A stretch of 64,000 nt of DNA, from positions 372,001 through 436,000 of the forward strand of contig CAWINT010000005.1 in the NCBI GenBank assembly GCA_963837515.1. The letters are read 5' to 3'. The notes beneath the pieces are model-generated. The model was not told the DNA's origin and did not search any database. It saw only the letters and a program-made list of their open reading frames with translations. The position numbers and the translations under genes were made by a program. Positions 25,186-34,073 of the stretch are shown here, one piece after another. The stretch's first letter is position 1. Every line of letters starts with the position of its first letter. This DNA is from RYN-230 sp963837515 (lineage in GTDB: Bacteria > Actinomycetota > Actinomycetes > Streptosporangiales > Streptosporangiaceae).

Positions 25186-27273
25186 GCCCATCACTGAGCC
25201 GGCGGCGCGCCCGGCTCGCCAGCCGGGCGCCGGTGCGCCGGTGCTCCGGTCGCTGCAGCGGGTGGTGTTCCCGGGCGCCGACCTGGACGTGGTCCCGCTG
25301 TACGTGGAGACGCACCTGGACCGGGGCGCCGACCTCATGGCCGCGGAGATCATCACCGACCGGCTGACCGGCACGAGGCGGAGTGCGGGCAGCGTCCCGG
25401 TCGGCAACGCGGCCGTCGGGGAGGCTCAGTCGGTGATCCGCTTCGGCGCCGATGTGCCGGCCTACTGGGCGGAGGATGTCGGCCCGCGCCGGTCGGCCAT
25501 CATCAGCGCAGGCCGCCGGGTGTCCTTCGCCACCTACTTCAACGCCTTCCCGGCCAGCTACTGGCGGCGCTGGACCGCCCTGGAGTCGGTGACCCTGCGG
25601 ATCCGGCTGGCGGGGGAGTGCACCGTCGTCCTCTACCGGTCCACCGCCCGGGGCTTCAGCCACCCGGTCGAGACGATCTCCGTGCAGTCCGACGAGCCGG
25701 AGACCGTCGAGCGCACCCTGTCACTGGCCCCGTTCATCGACGGCGGCTGGTACTGGTTCGACATCGTGGCCGGCCCCGCGGCACCACCCTGATCGAGGCC
25801 GAGTGGCTGGGCCTGGCCGACCCCCGGCCGGCCGGCCGGGCCAGCATCGGCATCACCACGTTCAACCGCCCCGACTTCCTGCTCGACCTGGTGCGCACCC
25901 TGGGGGACGCGGCCGAGATCAGCGATCTGCTGGACACCGTGTGGGTGATCGACCAGGGCAGCAACAAGGTGACCAGTCACCCGGGCTTCGCCGACGCGGC
26001 CAAGAAGCTGGGTGACAAGCTGCGGGTGGTGGAGCAGGGCAATATCGGCGGCTCCGGTGGCTTCTCCCGCGCCATGGACGAGACGGTGCGGGCCGGGCAG
26101 AGCGATTACGTGATGCTGCTCGACGACGACATCAAGGTGGACCCGGAAGGCATCCGGCGCGCCGTCACGTTCGCCGACCTGGCCCGGCGGCCCACCATCG
26201 TCGGCGGGCACATGTTCAGCCTGTACGACCGGTCCCTGCTGCACGCGTTCGCGGAGGCGATCGGGCCGTACAAGTGGTGGTGGGGCATCGCACCGAATAC
26301 CCGGGGACGGCATGACTTCGCCCGCCGCAACCTGCGCAACACCCCCTGGATGCACCGCCGGGCCGAGTCGGACTACAACGGCTGGTGGATGTGCCTGATC
26401 CCCACACAGGTCATCCGGAAGGTCGGGCTGGCCCTGCCGGTCTTCATCAAGTGGGACGACGCGGAGTACGGGTTGCGGGCCAAGGAGCACGGCTACCCGA
26501 CCGTGTCCATGCCCGGGGTGGCCGCGTGGCACGTTCCGTGGGACGACAAGAACGACGCCCTGGACTGGCAGGCCTACTACCACCTGCGGAACCGGGTCAT
26601 CACCGCGCTGCTGCACTCCCAGCAGCCGCGTGGCGGCATCCTCATCAGCGAGAGCCGGGAACGGCAGCTGCAGAACCTGCTGTCCATGCAGTACTCCACC
26701 GCCGCGCTGCGCAACCTGGCCCTGGAGGACGTGCTGTCCGGGCCGGCCCACCTGCACCGCGACATCGCCGCGAAGCCCCAGCAGCTGCGTGAGCTGCGGG
26801 CCCAGTACCCCGACGCGCAGGAGGCGGCGGACATCGAGAGCTTCCCGCCGCCGCGGCGCCGCGCGCCGGATGCGGTGAAGGACGCGATGACCCCGACCAA
26901 CAAGTACAACCTGGCGACCAAGGCCGGCAGGGGAATGCTGCGCCAGTTCCGCAAACCGGCGCAGGCGGCCCAGAAGCGGCCGCAGCTGGCCCTGCCCTAC
27001 CAGGACGCCTCATGGTTCGTCCTGGTCACCCTGGATAGTGCGCTGGTCAGCGCGGCCGACGGGACCAGGGCGGCCTGGTACCAGCGTGATCCCCGGCTGT
27101 TCCGGGCCCTGGGATTGCGCAGCGTACGGCTGCACCGCCGGCTGCACCGCCAGTGGCCGAAGCTGGCCGCCGAGTACCGGGCGGCGGCGGCCGAGTTCAC
27201 CTCGCCGCAGGCGTGGCGCCAGACCTTCGACGCCTCGACGAGCGCTTCGGCCGCCCCGCCGCCATCGCAGTGA
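25178..27273 (+). pseudogene. glfT2: GlfT2-like galactofuranosyltransferase, one-base frameshift
   Basis: Two frames together give a 699-residue protein colinear with the mycobacterial galactan polymerase (about 640). The first frame (to about 25778) holds the N-terminal beta-sandwich (VSFATYFNAFPASYWRRWTA). The second holds the GT-A domain: IGITTFNRPDFLLDLV, NIGGSGGFSRAMDE, the metal site YVMLLDDDIKVDPEG, the base-bearing FIKWDDAEYGLRAKEHGYP and AAWHVPWDDKNDALDWQAYY. They join if one C is restored in the CCCC run near 25774-25777. All catalytic residues are intact, so either the base call is wrong or the gene was disabled very recently. It would elongate a galactofuran chain with alternating linkages, as GlfT2 does in mycobacteria. 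Confidence 0.88.
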
Positions 27274-27300
27274 GCCGCAGACCGTGAGCCGCAGACCGTG
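27270..27300 (+). repeat. 14-bp direct repeat carrying three successive GTG codons
   Basis: GTGAGCCGCAGACC occurs at 27270 and 27284 and is followed by a third GTGAGC at 27298. Because 14 is not a multiple of three, the GTGs lie in different frames. The first two open frames of five codons that end in the TGA of the next copy; only the third opens the long gene. Confidence 0.7.
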
Positions 27301-28953
27301 AGCAGCGTACCGACGCGGCGCGGCGGCCGCGCCGCTCCGTCCGCCCCGGCGCCCGGGCCGGCCCGGGCCGGGGCCGCGGCCGGCCGGGCGTGGCGGTACG
27401 CGCCCGCCCTGGCGGCCGCGGTGGCGATGGCCGTGCTCGGGGTGTGGGGGCTGGCCCGGGACTCGGCCATGGGCAACGACGAGGTCGCCACCCGGTACGC
27501 GGCGCTGCTGCCGCTGCACCTGCTGGCCCGGCTGCTGCGGCACGTGGACGCGGTGCACGGCGTGTACTACCTGGTCATGCACGGCTGGGTGGCCGTGGGT
27601 ACCAGCCCGGCGGTGCTGCGGATCCCCTCGGTCATCAGCATGGTGGTGGCCGTGGCCCTGGTCGCGCTCATCGGCCAGCGGCTCACCGGCTCCGGCTGGG
27701 CCGGGCTGTTCGCCGGCCTGATCGTGGCGTTCACCCCGACGATCAGTTATTACGCGCAGACCGCGCGTTCCTACGCGCTGGTCTACGCGTGTGTGGCCGG
27801 CGCCACGCTGGTGCTGCTGCTCGCGCTCAGCGCGGAACAGGCGGCGGGGCCGGACGCCGGCCGGCGTCCGCTGCTGCGGTGCTGGCTCGGTTATGCGGCG
27901 CTCATGGCACTGGCCGGCTACCTGAACGAGATGGCCCTGCTCGCCCTGGTGGCGCACGGGGTCACGGTCGCGCTGGCCCGGTACGGGCGGCGGTCGCTGC
28001 AGCACTGGGCGGCGGCCGCGGCCGCGACGGTGGTGGTGCTGTTGCCGCTCGCGGCGCTCAGCGTCACCGAGCGCGGCGCGATCGGCTGGATCCCGCGCCC
28101 CGGGCTGTTCAGCCTGCGCATCCTGTTCCACGACTACTTCGGCGCAACCACGGCCGTGGCTGTGCTGCTGTTCGCCTGCGCGGTGGTGGCGGTGCTGCCG
28201 GACCGGTTCGCGCCGCGCCGCACGCTGGCCAGCGCCCCAGGCCAGCCGGAGCCGGCCGCGGTGGAGCCGGCCGCGGCCCCGTGGTGGCGCCGCGGCGGGG
28301 TGTCCCTGCCGTCGGTCGCCGCGCCGCTGCTGGTGCTGCCCGGGGTGGTGCTCATGGCCGAGTCGCTGGTGGCCCACCCGCTGTATGTGGACCGGTACGT
28401 GCTCTACGGCCAGGCCGGAGCCGCGCTGCTGGCCGGCGGCGGTGCGTACCGGCTCGGCCAGTGGCTGGCCGCCGCGGCCGGCCGCCGCGGCCTGGTATGG
28501 GTGCCGGGCTTGGTGGTATGCGTGCTCGCCCTTGTCCTGCAACTGGCCCCGCAGCACCGGGTACGCACCCCGCAGAGCCGGCTGTATGACTTCGGCGGGC
28601 CGTCCCGCTACCTGGCGGCGCGCGCCCGGCCCGGCGACGGGATCCTGTTCTTCAGCGACTTCTACCGCAAGGCCCGGCTCGGTTACCCGGCGGACTACCG
28701 TCACGTCAGCGACTTCTCCGTGGCGGTCTCACCGGCCCAGGCCGGCAACTTCCAGGGCCATGACAAGCCGCTGCGCCGCCTGCTCCCGCTGATGCTGGAC
28801 CAGCAGCGGATCTGGGTGGTGGGCCGGTCCCCGGCCGCGCCGCTGGGCTCGCCCGCGGTGCGCGCGGAGCGCGCACTGCTCCAGGCGCGCTTCACCCTGG
28901 TTTCCCAACGGCACTTCAAGGGCATCTGGGTCACCCTCTGGCGCCGCCGCTGA
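27298..28953 (+). CDS. GT39/ArnT-like membrane glycosyltransferase (GT-C)
   Basis: This is a 551-residue integral membrane protein. After a short basic N-terminus it has about ten membrane spans. The first extracytoplasmic loop carries SAMGNDEVATRYAALLPLHL, the acidic loop motif of dolichyl/polyprenyl-phosphate-sugar-dependent transferases, and VDAVHGVYYLVMHGWV and ISYYAQTARSYALVY are also typical of the family. The C-terminal soluble part (about 440-551) follows the last span. It lies 24 bp behind the GlfT2-like gene and ends 2 bp from the opposing SRPBCC gene. It probably adds a sugar to the exported glycan. Confidence 0.78.
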   Translation: MSSVPTRRGGRAAPSAPAPGPARAGAAAGRAWRYAPALAAAVAMAVLGVWGLARDSAMGNDEVATRYAALLPLHLLARLLRHVDAVHGVYYLVMHGWVAVGTSPAVLRIPSVISMVVAVALVALIGQRLTGSGWAGLFAGLIVAFTPTISYYAQTARSYALVYACVAGATLVLLLALSAEQAAGPDAGRRPLLRCWLGYAALMALAGYLNEMALLALVAHGVTVALARYGRRSLQHWAAAAAATVVVLLPLAALSVTERGAIGWIPRPGLFSLRILFHDYFGATTAVAVLLFACAVVAVLPDRFAPRRTLASAPGQPEPAAVEPAAAPWWRRGGVSLPSVAAPLLVLPGVVLMAESLVAHPLYVDRYVLYGQAGAALLAGGGAYRLGQWLAAAAGRRGLVWVPGLVVCVLALVLQLAPQHRVRTPQSRLYDFGGPSRYLAARARPGDGILFFSDFYRKARLGYPADYRHVSDFSVAVSPAQAGNFQGHDKPLRRLLPLMLDQQRIWVVGRSPAAPLGSPAVRAERALLQARFTLVSQRHFKGIWVTLWRRR

Positions 28954-28955
28954 GC

Positions 28956-29423
28956 TCACCCGGCCTCGGCCGCCCGCTTCAGCGCGCTGAGTGTCACCGG
29001 GATGCCGTGGCGGGCCGCCTCGATCCGCCGGGCGATCTCCGCCGGTGCCCGCGGGCCGTGCCGCTCGTAGAACCCGGCGATGCCGTCCGGCCGGAACTCC
29101 CAGGACTCGGTGACCCGGGTGCCGCCCGCAACCGGCGTGAACGTGTAGCCCCAGCGGACCCAGCCTCCGCGCACCAGGAAGGCGAACTCCCGGCCCCGAT
29201 CGGCCGCCGCCACCTGGGACCGGGTCTCCCAGACCCGCCCCGGGACCTCGTTGCGCCCGGTGAACCAGGCCCCGGCCCGGGGGCCGTCGCCGTCGTCCCA
29301 CCACCCGCCGGTGCACACCGGGCTCCACTCGCCCATCCGGGTCACGTCCGCCACCATGTCGTAAAGGGATTCGGGGTCGCGGGCGATCTCGATGGATTCG
29401 GCGTAGCGCAGTTCGTCGTCCAC
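28956..29423 (-). CDS. SRPBCC (polyketide cyclase/dehydrase-like) family protein
   Basis: The 155-residue protein reads YAESIEIARDPESLYDMVAD, MGEWSPVCTGGWW, VWETRSQVAAADRGREFAFL and GGTRVTESWEF, the usual strand-helix order of the START/SRPBCC ligand-binding fold. GTG 29423 gives the standard length; an in-frame extension upstream has no match. The ligand is unknown. It is convergent to the GT-C gene and divergent from the DrrA-like gene. Confidence 0.7.
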   Translation of the reverse strand: MDDELRYAESIEIARDPESLYDMVADVTRMGEWSPVCTGGWWDDGDGPRAGAWFTGRNEVPGRVWETRSQVAAADRGREFAFLVRGGWVRWGYTFTPVAGGTRVTESWEFRPDGIAGFYERHGPRAPAEIARRIEAARHGIPVTLSALKRAAEAG

Positions 29424-29584
29424 CCGTCCAGTATGGCTGGGCCCGGCCCGGCCGGGATCAGGTCCGGCCCGGAACTCGATCCCGCACGGGTGGCGCTGCA
29501 CTCGCCGGGCGGCGGGCCGGCTCACCCGGGAGCGCGCCGGCCGATGAGTTCCCTGTCGTAACCGCGTCTTATGGTCGGTAGTGG

Positions 29585-29608
29585 CGGCGCCGGCCGCGGC
29601 CGGCGCCG
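29585..29608. promoter_or_regulatory. 24-bp perfect palindrome between divergent genes
   Basis: The 24 bases at 29585-29608 form a perfect inverted repeat centred on CCGCGG, followed by ATTTTCG. It lies 162 bp from the SRPBCC start and 76 bp from the exporter start. It could be an operator or a terminator; no regulator gene is adjacent. Confidence 0.5.
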
Positions 29609-29683
29609 GATTTTCGTTCGCCGCCGCGCCGGGGTGGCCGATAGGTTCAGTGCGCGCGGAGCGGGAACTCGATGGGAGGCATG

Positions 29684-30710
29684 GTGACAGACGTCAGCAC
29701 GGGGCCGGCGATCCTGGTGGAGGGCCTGGTCAAATCGTTCGGTGAGGTCCAGGCGCTGCGCGGGATCGACCTGTCGGTGCCCCGCGGGACCGTGCTGGGA
29801 GTGCTCGGGCCGAACGGGGCGGGCAAGACCACCGCGGTCCGGATCCTGACCACGCTGCTGCGGCCGGACGGCGGCCGCGCGCTGGTCGAAGGCCACGACG
29901 TGGTGCACCGGGCGGCCGCGGTGCGCCGGTCGATCGGGCTGGCCGGGCAGTCGGCCGCCATCCAGGAGGAGCTGACCGGCCGGGAGAATCTGCAGCTGAT
30001 CGGTCGGCTGTACCACCTGAGCAAGGGCGAGTCCCGGAGCCGTGCCAGCGAACTGCTCGACCAGTTCGGCCTCAGCGACGCGGCCGGCGCTGGCCAAGAC
30101 CTACTCCGGGGGGATGCAGCGCCGCCTGGACCTGGCGGCCAGCCTGGTGGGCCGTCCCTCGGTGCTGTTCCTCGATGAGCCCACGACCGGCCTCGACCCG
30201 CGGTCCCGGCTGGGCATGTGGGAGATCATCCGGTCCCTGGTCGCCACCGGGACCACCCTGCTGCTCACCACCCAGTACCTGGACGAGGCGGACGAACTGG
30301 CCGACGAGATCGTGGTGATCGACCATGGCCTGGTCATCGCGGCGGGCACGGCCGAGGAGCTGAAGAGCCGGGTCGGCGGGGATGTGCTGGAGTTCTCCGT
30401 GCCGGACCGGTCCGACGTGCGGGACGCCCTGGCGGCGGTGGCCCGGGTCGGCGAGGGTGAGCCGCACATGAACGAAGAGACAGGAGTGATCAGCGTGGGT
30501 GTCGGGGGGCGCGGCTCGGACGCGCTCGTGACGGCGGTGCGGGAACTCGACGGGGCCGGGGTGCGGACCCAGGGCCTCGCGCTGCGCCGGCCATCCCTGG
30601 ACGACGTGTTCCTGGCCCTCACCGGGCACGCGGCCGAGGACGAGCAGCCGGCCAAGCGGCGGCAAGGCCGCCGCAGCAAGGACAAGGACACCGCGGGGGT
30701 GGCGTCGTGA
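29684..30710 (+). pseudogene. drrA: DrrA-type ABC exporter ATP-binding protein, frameshifted
   Basis: Two frames together give a 342-residue ATPase. The first has ILVEGLVKSFGEVQALRGID, Walker A LGPNGAGKTTAVRIL and LAGQSAAIQEELTGRENL. The second has the signature YSGGMQRRLDLAASL, Walker B VLFLDEPTTGLDPRS, LLLTTQYLDEADELAD and the DrrA C-terminal domain (LRRPSLDDVFLALTG). The frames meet near 30088-30098, where two bases appear to be missing between AGC-coding and LAKT-coding sequence. GTG 29684 is best spaced to GGGAGG (29674-29679). With its permease it would export a hydrophobic drug or lipid. It is coupled to the permease by a GTGA overlap. Confidence 0.88.
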
Positions 30711-31527
30711 CCGCCGTCTCCGCCGCGCCGGGTGTCGCCGTTGCCGAGCCGGGCCTGCTCACCCGGGCCAGCTGGGCGGTGACCGACACCCTCGCCATCA
30801 CCCGGCGCAACCTGCTGGTCTGGATGCGGGTGCCGGCCTACATCATGTTCACCGTCATCCAGCCGGTGATGTTCGTGCTGCTGTTCCGCTACGTGTTCGG
30901 CGGCGCGATCCATGTCGGCGTGCCCGGCGGGTACGTCAACTACCTGATGCCCGGGATCATCGGCCAGACCGCCGCGTTCGCCTCCTTCGGCACCGCCATC
31001 GCGCTGGCCCAGGAACTGCAGAAGGGCGTCATCGACCGGTTCCGCTCGATGCCCATGGCCCGGTCCGCGGTGCTGGCCGGCCGCTGGTGGCCGACACCGG
31101 CCGGATGCTTCTCACCATCCTCATCATTGTCGGGGTGGGCTACCTGGTCGGCTTCCGCTTCCTGAACGGCTTCTGGCCAGCCGTGTTCATGGTCGTGCTG
31201 GCCACCGTGTTCGGCCTGTCGATCTGCCTCATCGCGGCGTTCACCGGGCTGGCCATCGGCGACGAGGAGTCGGTGCAGGCGTTCGGGCTGATCTGGCTGT
31301 TCCCGCTCACCTTCGTCAGCTCGGCCTTCGTGCCGATCTCGAGCATGCCCGGCTGGCTGCAGGCTTTCGCCAACCACCAGCCGGTCACCTACGTGGTCAA
31401 CACGATGCGCGGGCTGGCTCTGGGCGGCCCGATCGCGAGTAACTTCTGGCACACCGCGGCGTGGCTGGCGGGCATCTTCATCGTCTTCGGGCCGCTGGCC
31501 GTGCGCGCCTACCGCCGGGCCGGGTGA
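30707..31527 (+). pseudogene. drrB: DrrB-type ABC exporter permease, one-base frameshift
   Basis: The two frames together give about 274 residues with six membrane spans, as in ABC-2 permeases. The first frame has ITRRNLLVWMRVPAYIMFTV, MPGIIGQTAAFASFGTAIAL and the cytoplasmic loop GVIDRFRSMPMARSAVLAGR. The second starts LVADTGRMLLTILIIVGVG and continues LIWLFPLTFVSSAFVPISSM and QPVTYVVNTMRGLALGG. They join if one base (probably G) is restored near 31084-31087. The gene is otherwise intact, and its ATPase partner is broken as well. Confidence 0.87.
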
Positions 31528-31573
31528 AAGTTCTGGTTCCGCACCGGGACCGGCCGGTCGCCGGCTACGGCGG

Positions 31574-31681
31574 GACATCAACGGAGGCGGCACCGCGGAC
31601 GGGACCACGGTGGACTTGTACGACTGCAACGGCGCAGCCGCACAAGTCTTCATTCCGCAGCCGAAATGGTTCGCCTTTTAA
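31574..31681 (+). pseudogene. Remnant of a ricin-B-type (CBM13) carbohydrate-binding module
   Basis: This 35-codon frame reads DINGGGTADGTTVDLYDCNG, then AAAQVFIPQPKWFAF and a TAA. DxNGGGTADGTxVxLYxCNG is the repeat signature of the ricin B beta-trefoil found in many secreted actinobacterial hydrolases. Sequence before the Asp does not continue the repeat in any frame. It lies between the convergent drrB and the small gene at 31736 and is probably the last trace of a deleted secreted enzyme. Confidence 0.55.
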
Positions 31682-31735
31682 TCCGCAGGGCGGCGTGGGC
31701 GCTGCCCTGACCGGGGCGCCCTGGCGGGCCAGTGA

Positions 31736-31957
31736 TCAGGCGGCGTAACGGCGCGCGGCGAGGATGCTGCGGATCTCCGCGGTCTCCTCGTCGCTGTGCC
31801 GGTCCAGGATCGCGCCGAGGTCGTTGAGGTCGTCGGGGGTCGTGTAACCGGCCAGGTCGTGCTCGAGGGACTTGCGGGCGGCGCGGGCAGCGCGGGCGCT
31901 GCGCAGTTCATCCCGGAGCGTCGTCAGCCGGGGGAGCGTGCGGGTCGTGGTTTCCAT
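31736..31957 (-). CDS. Small hypothetical protein, 73 residues
   Basis: ATG 31957 follows GAAGGAAGGAA on the minus strand. The product is METTTRTLPRLTTLRDELRS, then a run of alternating Ala/Arg (ARAARAARKSLEHDLAGYTT), PDDLNDLGAILDRH and IRSILAARR. It is helical and charged with no membrane segment or Cys. I do not recognise a named family, though short proteins of this composition are common in streptomycete-like actinobacteria. The strong ribosome site and codon use support it as real. Confidence 0.65.
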   Translation of the reverse strand: METTTRTLPRLTTLRDELRSARAARAARKSLEHDLAGYTTPDDLNDLGAILDRHSDEETAEIRSILAARRYAA

Positions 31958-32034
31958 GGTTCCTTCCTTCGGTCGTTGCTCCGGTTTCAGTCTCGCCCGC
32001 GACGACTCATGCGTCCAATGACTATTTTGAAACC

Positions 32035-32059
32035 CATGCATGCTTAAGAGTCATGCATG
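32035..32059. promoter_or_regulatory. Paired CATGCATG palindromes upstream of the small gene
   Basis: CATGCATG occurs at 32035-32042 and 32052-32059, 17 bp apart, in an AT-rich patch. The patch lies 78-102 bp upstream of the small gene at 31957 and covers the last codons of the neighbouring universal stress protein. A spacing of about one and a half helical turns could suit a dimeric repressor. Confidence 0.3.
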
Positions 32060-32458
32060 GTGGGAGATGTGGCCACCATGCCAGATGTGCCGGTGGTGTT
32101 GCCCGGCTGGCTGGCCCCCGGCCTCCGGCGGCTGGTCCTGCGGGCACCCGGTGAGCAGCAGCTCGGCACCGTCCGCGATCCGCGCCAGGACGGCCTTCGG
32201 GTCGCCGCGTTCCACCCGGAGCCGCACCGGGGCCCCGACGCCGTACGGGCACTCCCGCCGGGTGAACTCGCCCAGCCGGACGCGGGCCGAGACCATGGCC
32301 CGCGGGTCCGCGTCGCCGGGCAGAATGCTGACCACGTCGAGCAGGGCGTTCCGCTGCCGGGCCTGTGACGCGCCGTGCCGCAGCGCGCTGGCCGAGGTGG
32401 CGCTGCCGTCTATGACCACAGTCACCCTCCGGCCGCCGGCCAGGGTGATCCCGCTCAT
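32051..32458 (-). CDS. Universal stress protein-like, atypical C-terminus
   Basis: The 135-residue product starts MSGITLAGGRRVTVVIDGSA (first strand of the UspA fold) and has ALRHGASQARQRNALLDVVS and VLARIADGAELLLTG. In family members the next segment is a glycine-rich ATP loop and a final strand ending in VVVVP. Here it is replaced by CPQDQPPEAGGQPAGQHHRH and a His-rich end (IWHGGHISHHA). The C-terminus may have been altered by a rearrangement, as the AT-rich patch at its 3' end also suggests. ATG 32458 has GAGGCAAG upstream. Confidence 0.55.
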   Translation of the reverse strand: MSGITLAGGRRVTVVIDGSATSASALRHGASQARQRNALLDVVSILPGDADPRAMVSARVRLGEFTRRECPYGVGAPVRLRVERGDPKAVLARIADGAELLLTGCPQDQPPEAGGQPAGQHHRHIWHGGHISHHA

Positions 32459-32576
32459 CTTGCCTCCTCGCCTAAGCTGGGGCTCCTCACCTCCAGACTC
32501 CAGCCCCGGCGGGGCCGGCCACAGGGGCGTAGGGCCTGTGCCGCCGGGACTCCCGGGCCGGGACTCCCGTCCCGGC

Positions 32577-32780
32577 TCAGCCCGGGTCCAGCCGGAGCGC
32601 GAGCTTGGGGCAGAGCCGGACGGCCTCCCGCGCCTCGCCGGCCAGCCCCGCTGGGACGGCACCGGGCCGGATCACCGGGAAGCCCCAGTCGTCCAGCGTG
32701 ATCAGGCTGGGCAGCGCCGCGGCGCACAGCCCGCGCCCGTCGCACGCGATGGGGTCCACCCGGAGGGCCAGGCCGCTCAC
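32577..32780 (-). CDS. Ferredoxin, 3Fe-4S type
   Basis: This 67-residue protein has three cysteines, C13 and C19 in ACDGRGLCAAALP and C57 in RLCPKLALR. This arrangement fits a single [3Fe-4S] cluster as in actinobacterial P450-type ferredoxins. GTG 32780 overlaps the stop of the NuoF-like gene (GTGA), so it is the last gene of the coupled cassette and the likely electron acceptor or donor of the NuoF-like subunit. Confidence 0.82.
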   Translation of the reverse strand: MSGLALRVDPIACDGRGLCAAALPSLITLDDWGFPVIRPGAVPAGLAGEAREAVRLCPKLALRLDPG

Positions 32781-34073
32781 CGCCGCCCCCGCGGCGGGAC
32801 CGGCAGCACCGGCACTGGGCTGGTGCCCGTGCACCAGCCGTCGGAGTGCCGCTCCACCTCGGCCGCGAACACCCGCAGCGCGCTGCCCGCCAGCCGGGCG
32901 GCCCCGTCCGGGTGAGCGCACGCGCCCCGCCCGGTAACCTGTGCCAGCCACCGGTGCAGCGTGGCCAGGCTGACGGGGTAGCCGCCGGCCAGCCGTTCCA
33001 GTTCCCCGGCCACCGCCGGCAGCCCGAACTGGCACGGCCCGCACTGCCCGGCCGACTCGTCCGCGAGGTAGCGGGCTACCCGGGCGGTCTCGGCCAGGCC
33101 GCAGGCACCGGCTGGCAGCGCCGCGATCAGCCCGGCCCCGACACCCGCGCCAGCCGGGGCGAGGCCGGCCGCCGAGCAGGGCAGCGCGGCGGCCTCCGGG
33201 CCGGCCCACTGGCCGGAGTAGCCGCCCAGCAGCAGCGCCTGCAGCGGCCCGGTGACGCCGCCGGCCAGCCCGAGCACTTCGTCCAGCGGGGTCCCGATGG
33301 CGATCTCGGCCACGCACGGACGGTGCACCGCGCCGATGACGGTGACCAGTATCGTTCCCGGCTCAGCCGCGGTGCCGAGGGCCCGGAACCAGGTGGCTCC
33401 GTGCCGGCCGATGAGCGCCAGGTGGGCCAGTGTCTCGACGTTCTGCACCAGGGTCGGCCAGGCCGCCCAGGCCGCGCTGCGCCAGCCGCGGCGGCCGGGC
33501 CCGCGGTGCCGGGACGCCCCGCTCGATCCAGTGGACGACGGCGCTGGCCTCGCCGGCCACGAAGCCGTCGGCGGCGGTCACCACGCGGAACCGCGGCCCA
33601 CCGCGGCCGGCCTGGCGCCGCTCGGCCACGGCCGCGGCCACGATGTCGCGGACCGTAGCCGGCACGACCAGGAACACCCGCCGGGCGCCGGTCAGGCCGG
33701 CGGCCAGCGCCGCGCCGTCCAGGACCAGGTGCGGTGAACGGGCCAGCAGGACCTGATCCTTGGCGCTGGCCGGCTCGCCTTCGGTGCCGTTCGCCACCAC
33801 GACCGGGCCGGGCCCGGCGGCGACCGCGGCGAGCTTGCGGGCGGTGGGAAAGTGGGCGCCGCCGCGGCCGGTGAGCCCGGACCGTTCCACCTCCCGGAGC
33901 AGCCGGGCCCGGTCCGCTGGGCCCCAAGATGACGGCGGCGGGCCGTACCGGTCCAGATGGCCGGCCAGGCTGGCCGGGCCGGCCGCGAACCCGGCGGGCA
34001 GCAGCCGGGGCAGCGTCCCGGCCTGCTGCCAGCCCGCCGGCTGGGTGATGCTGGCCAGGGTGGGGCTGGTCAT
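32777..34073 (-). pseudogene. NADH dehydrogenase NuoF/SLBB-like flavin iron-sulfur subunit, frameshifted
   Basis: The two minus-strand frames together give about 432 residues. The first has SGLTGRGGAHFPTARKLAAV (FMN/NADH-binding loop), VVVANGTEGEPASAKDQVLL and FVAGEASAVVHWIERG. The second starts QNVETLAHLALIGRHGATWF and has the SLBB-like GTPLDEVLGLAGGVTGPLQA, LLLGGYSGQW and an iron-sulfur site DESAGQCGPCQFGLP with a later GACAH. The join near 33455-33466 needs one base removed. The usual NuoF motif is ESCGxCxPC; here the first Cys is Ala, so the cluster has an altered ligand set. It probably moves electrons between NAD(P)H or ferredoxin and the membrane subunit upstream. ATG 34073 overlaps the preceding gene's stop. 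Confidence 0.83.
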
